A stretch of 64,000 bases of DNA from contig JANQEU010000001.1 of assembly GCA_028278225.1 (NCBI GenBank), forward strand, positions 58,087-122,086, given 5' to 3'. The notes below the pieces were generated by a model. It did not search any database and had not been told where the DNA came from. It was given only the letters and a program-made list of their open reading frames with translations. Below, one piece after another: positions 63,823 to 64,000 of this stretch. Within the stretch, counting starts at the first letter, position 1; each line of letters starts with the position of its first letter. The DNA is from Cyclobacteriaceae bacterium (GTDB lineage Bacteria; Bacteroidota; Bacteroidia; Cytophagales; Cyclobacteriaceae). The translations under genes were made by a program, and so were the position numbers.

Positions 63823-64000
63823 CTAGGAGTTAAAAGTTAACCCGAACGGATAGTAGTCATCCTGTTGTATGACTGCCGACTGAAGATGCGTCACCTTGAA
63901 ATCATCATAGAAAGCCCGGTCCGCATTATTACTCTCATAAGATACGTAAGCCACCATGTACCCACTTTGAGCAACATAAATGTCCAAAATATCCTGTTTC
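63823..64000 (-). CDS. RHS-repeat core protein, C-terminal end (partial, probably truncated)
   Basis: The frame is open from the right window edge to TAG at 63823-63825 (58 codons). It reads DIYVAQSGYMVAYVSYESNN, then VIQQDDYYPFGLTFNS and stop. The DDYYPFG string is the hallmark start of the RHS-associated core, after which a further ~100 residues plus a variable toxin or effector tail normally follow. Here a stop comes directly after FNS, and the next bases do not continue the family. So this is probably a decayed or naturally short RHS gene end, although the upstream part lies outside the window. Confidence 0.65.
   Translation of the reverse strand, partial: KQDILDIYVAQSGYMVAYVSYESNNADRAFYDDFKVTHLQSAVIQQDDYYPFGLTFNS

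Noticed and set aside
1..64000. CRISPR array, tRNA, rRNA or prophage
   Set aside because: No evenly spaced direct repeats, no cloverleaf-like conserved tRNA ends, no rRNA signatures and no phage structural genes were recognised on either strand.

Overview
The window comes from a member of the Bacteroidota, most likely a marine or animal-associated Cytophagales relative. Several signs point there: many lipoproteins with Bacteroidota-type lipoboxes, DUF4249 proteins beside a TonB-dependent receptor with an STN domain, a COG2827-type GIY-YIG gene with palindromic repeats, an RHS tail of the DDYYPFGLTFNS type, sparse Shine-Dalgarno sequences, and -7 elements like TAnnTTTG. The genus cannot be fixed from the sequence alone. 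No rRNA, tRNA, CRISPR array or intact insertion sequence was seen.

Layout. (1) 1-6906, minus strand: an operon of a small secreted protein, a TonB-dependent receptor, two tandem DUF4249 lipoproteins and a large secreted protein that runs off the left edge. (2) 7124-8187, plus: a dodecin and an acidic helical protein of unknown function. (3) 8270-14493, minus: two very large secreted proteins, a DUF6067/GH123_N-type glycosidase-like lipoprotein and a DUF5107-TPR protein. (4) 14626-19157, plus, divergent from region 3: a diheme cytochrome c lipoprotein, a MauG-like diheme peroxidase, a membrane-anchored parallel beta-helix fused to cytochrome c, and a GH33-type sialidase. (5) 19199-31178, minus: sulfatase, KdaD-like FAH protein, GH172, GH116, GH117-like, DUF6786, GH29 fucosidase and an L-fucose dehydrogenase-like SDR. 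(6) 31392-40225, plus: ThuA-like, PmoA/DUF6807, two exported Gfo/Idh/MocA proteins, a mannonate-oxidoreductase-like SDR and a complete TRAP transporter (DctP, DctQ, DctM). (7) 40275-40911: a GIY-YIG nuclease between two ~106-bp palindromic repeats, with a truncated nuclease remnant behind them. (8) 40960-62175, minus: GH29, GH20, phosphodiesterase, metallophosphoesterase, three sulfatases, GH18, GH16, GH95, GH43-like, GH123-like, GH109, and the intracellular fucose genes. (9) 62352-64000, minus: an outer-membrane barrel protein and the tail of an RHS protein.

How the genes work together. The exported enzymes could remove sulfate (four S1 sulfatases), alpha-L-fucose (two GH29, one GH95), HexNAc (GH20, GH109, GH123-like), sialic-acid-like caps (GH33) and phosphate esters. 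That set suits a sulfated, fucosylated, amino-sugar-rich glycan such as an animal mucin or fucosylated glycosaminoglycan better than a plain algal fucan. Released L-fucose would enter a non-phosphorylating route: mutarotase, L-fucose dehydrogenase, 2-keto-3-deoxy-L-fuconate dehydrogenase and 2,4-diketo-3-deoxy-L-fuconate hydrolase are here. The lactonase and the L-fuconate dehydratase are not in the window. No SusC/SusD pair, sulfatase-maturing enzyme or transcription regulator is present either, so the locus must rely on genes elsewhere. The least explained part is the cytochrome/beta-helix operon beside the sialidase, which may be a redox module tied to glycan use.
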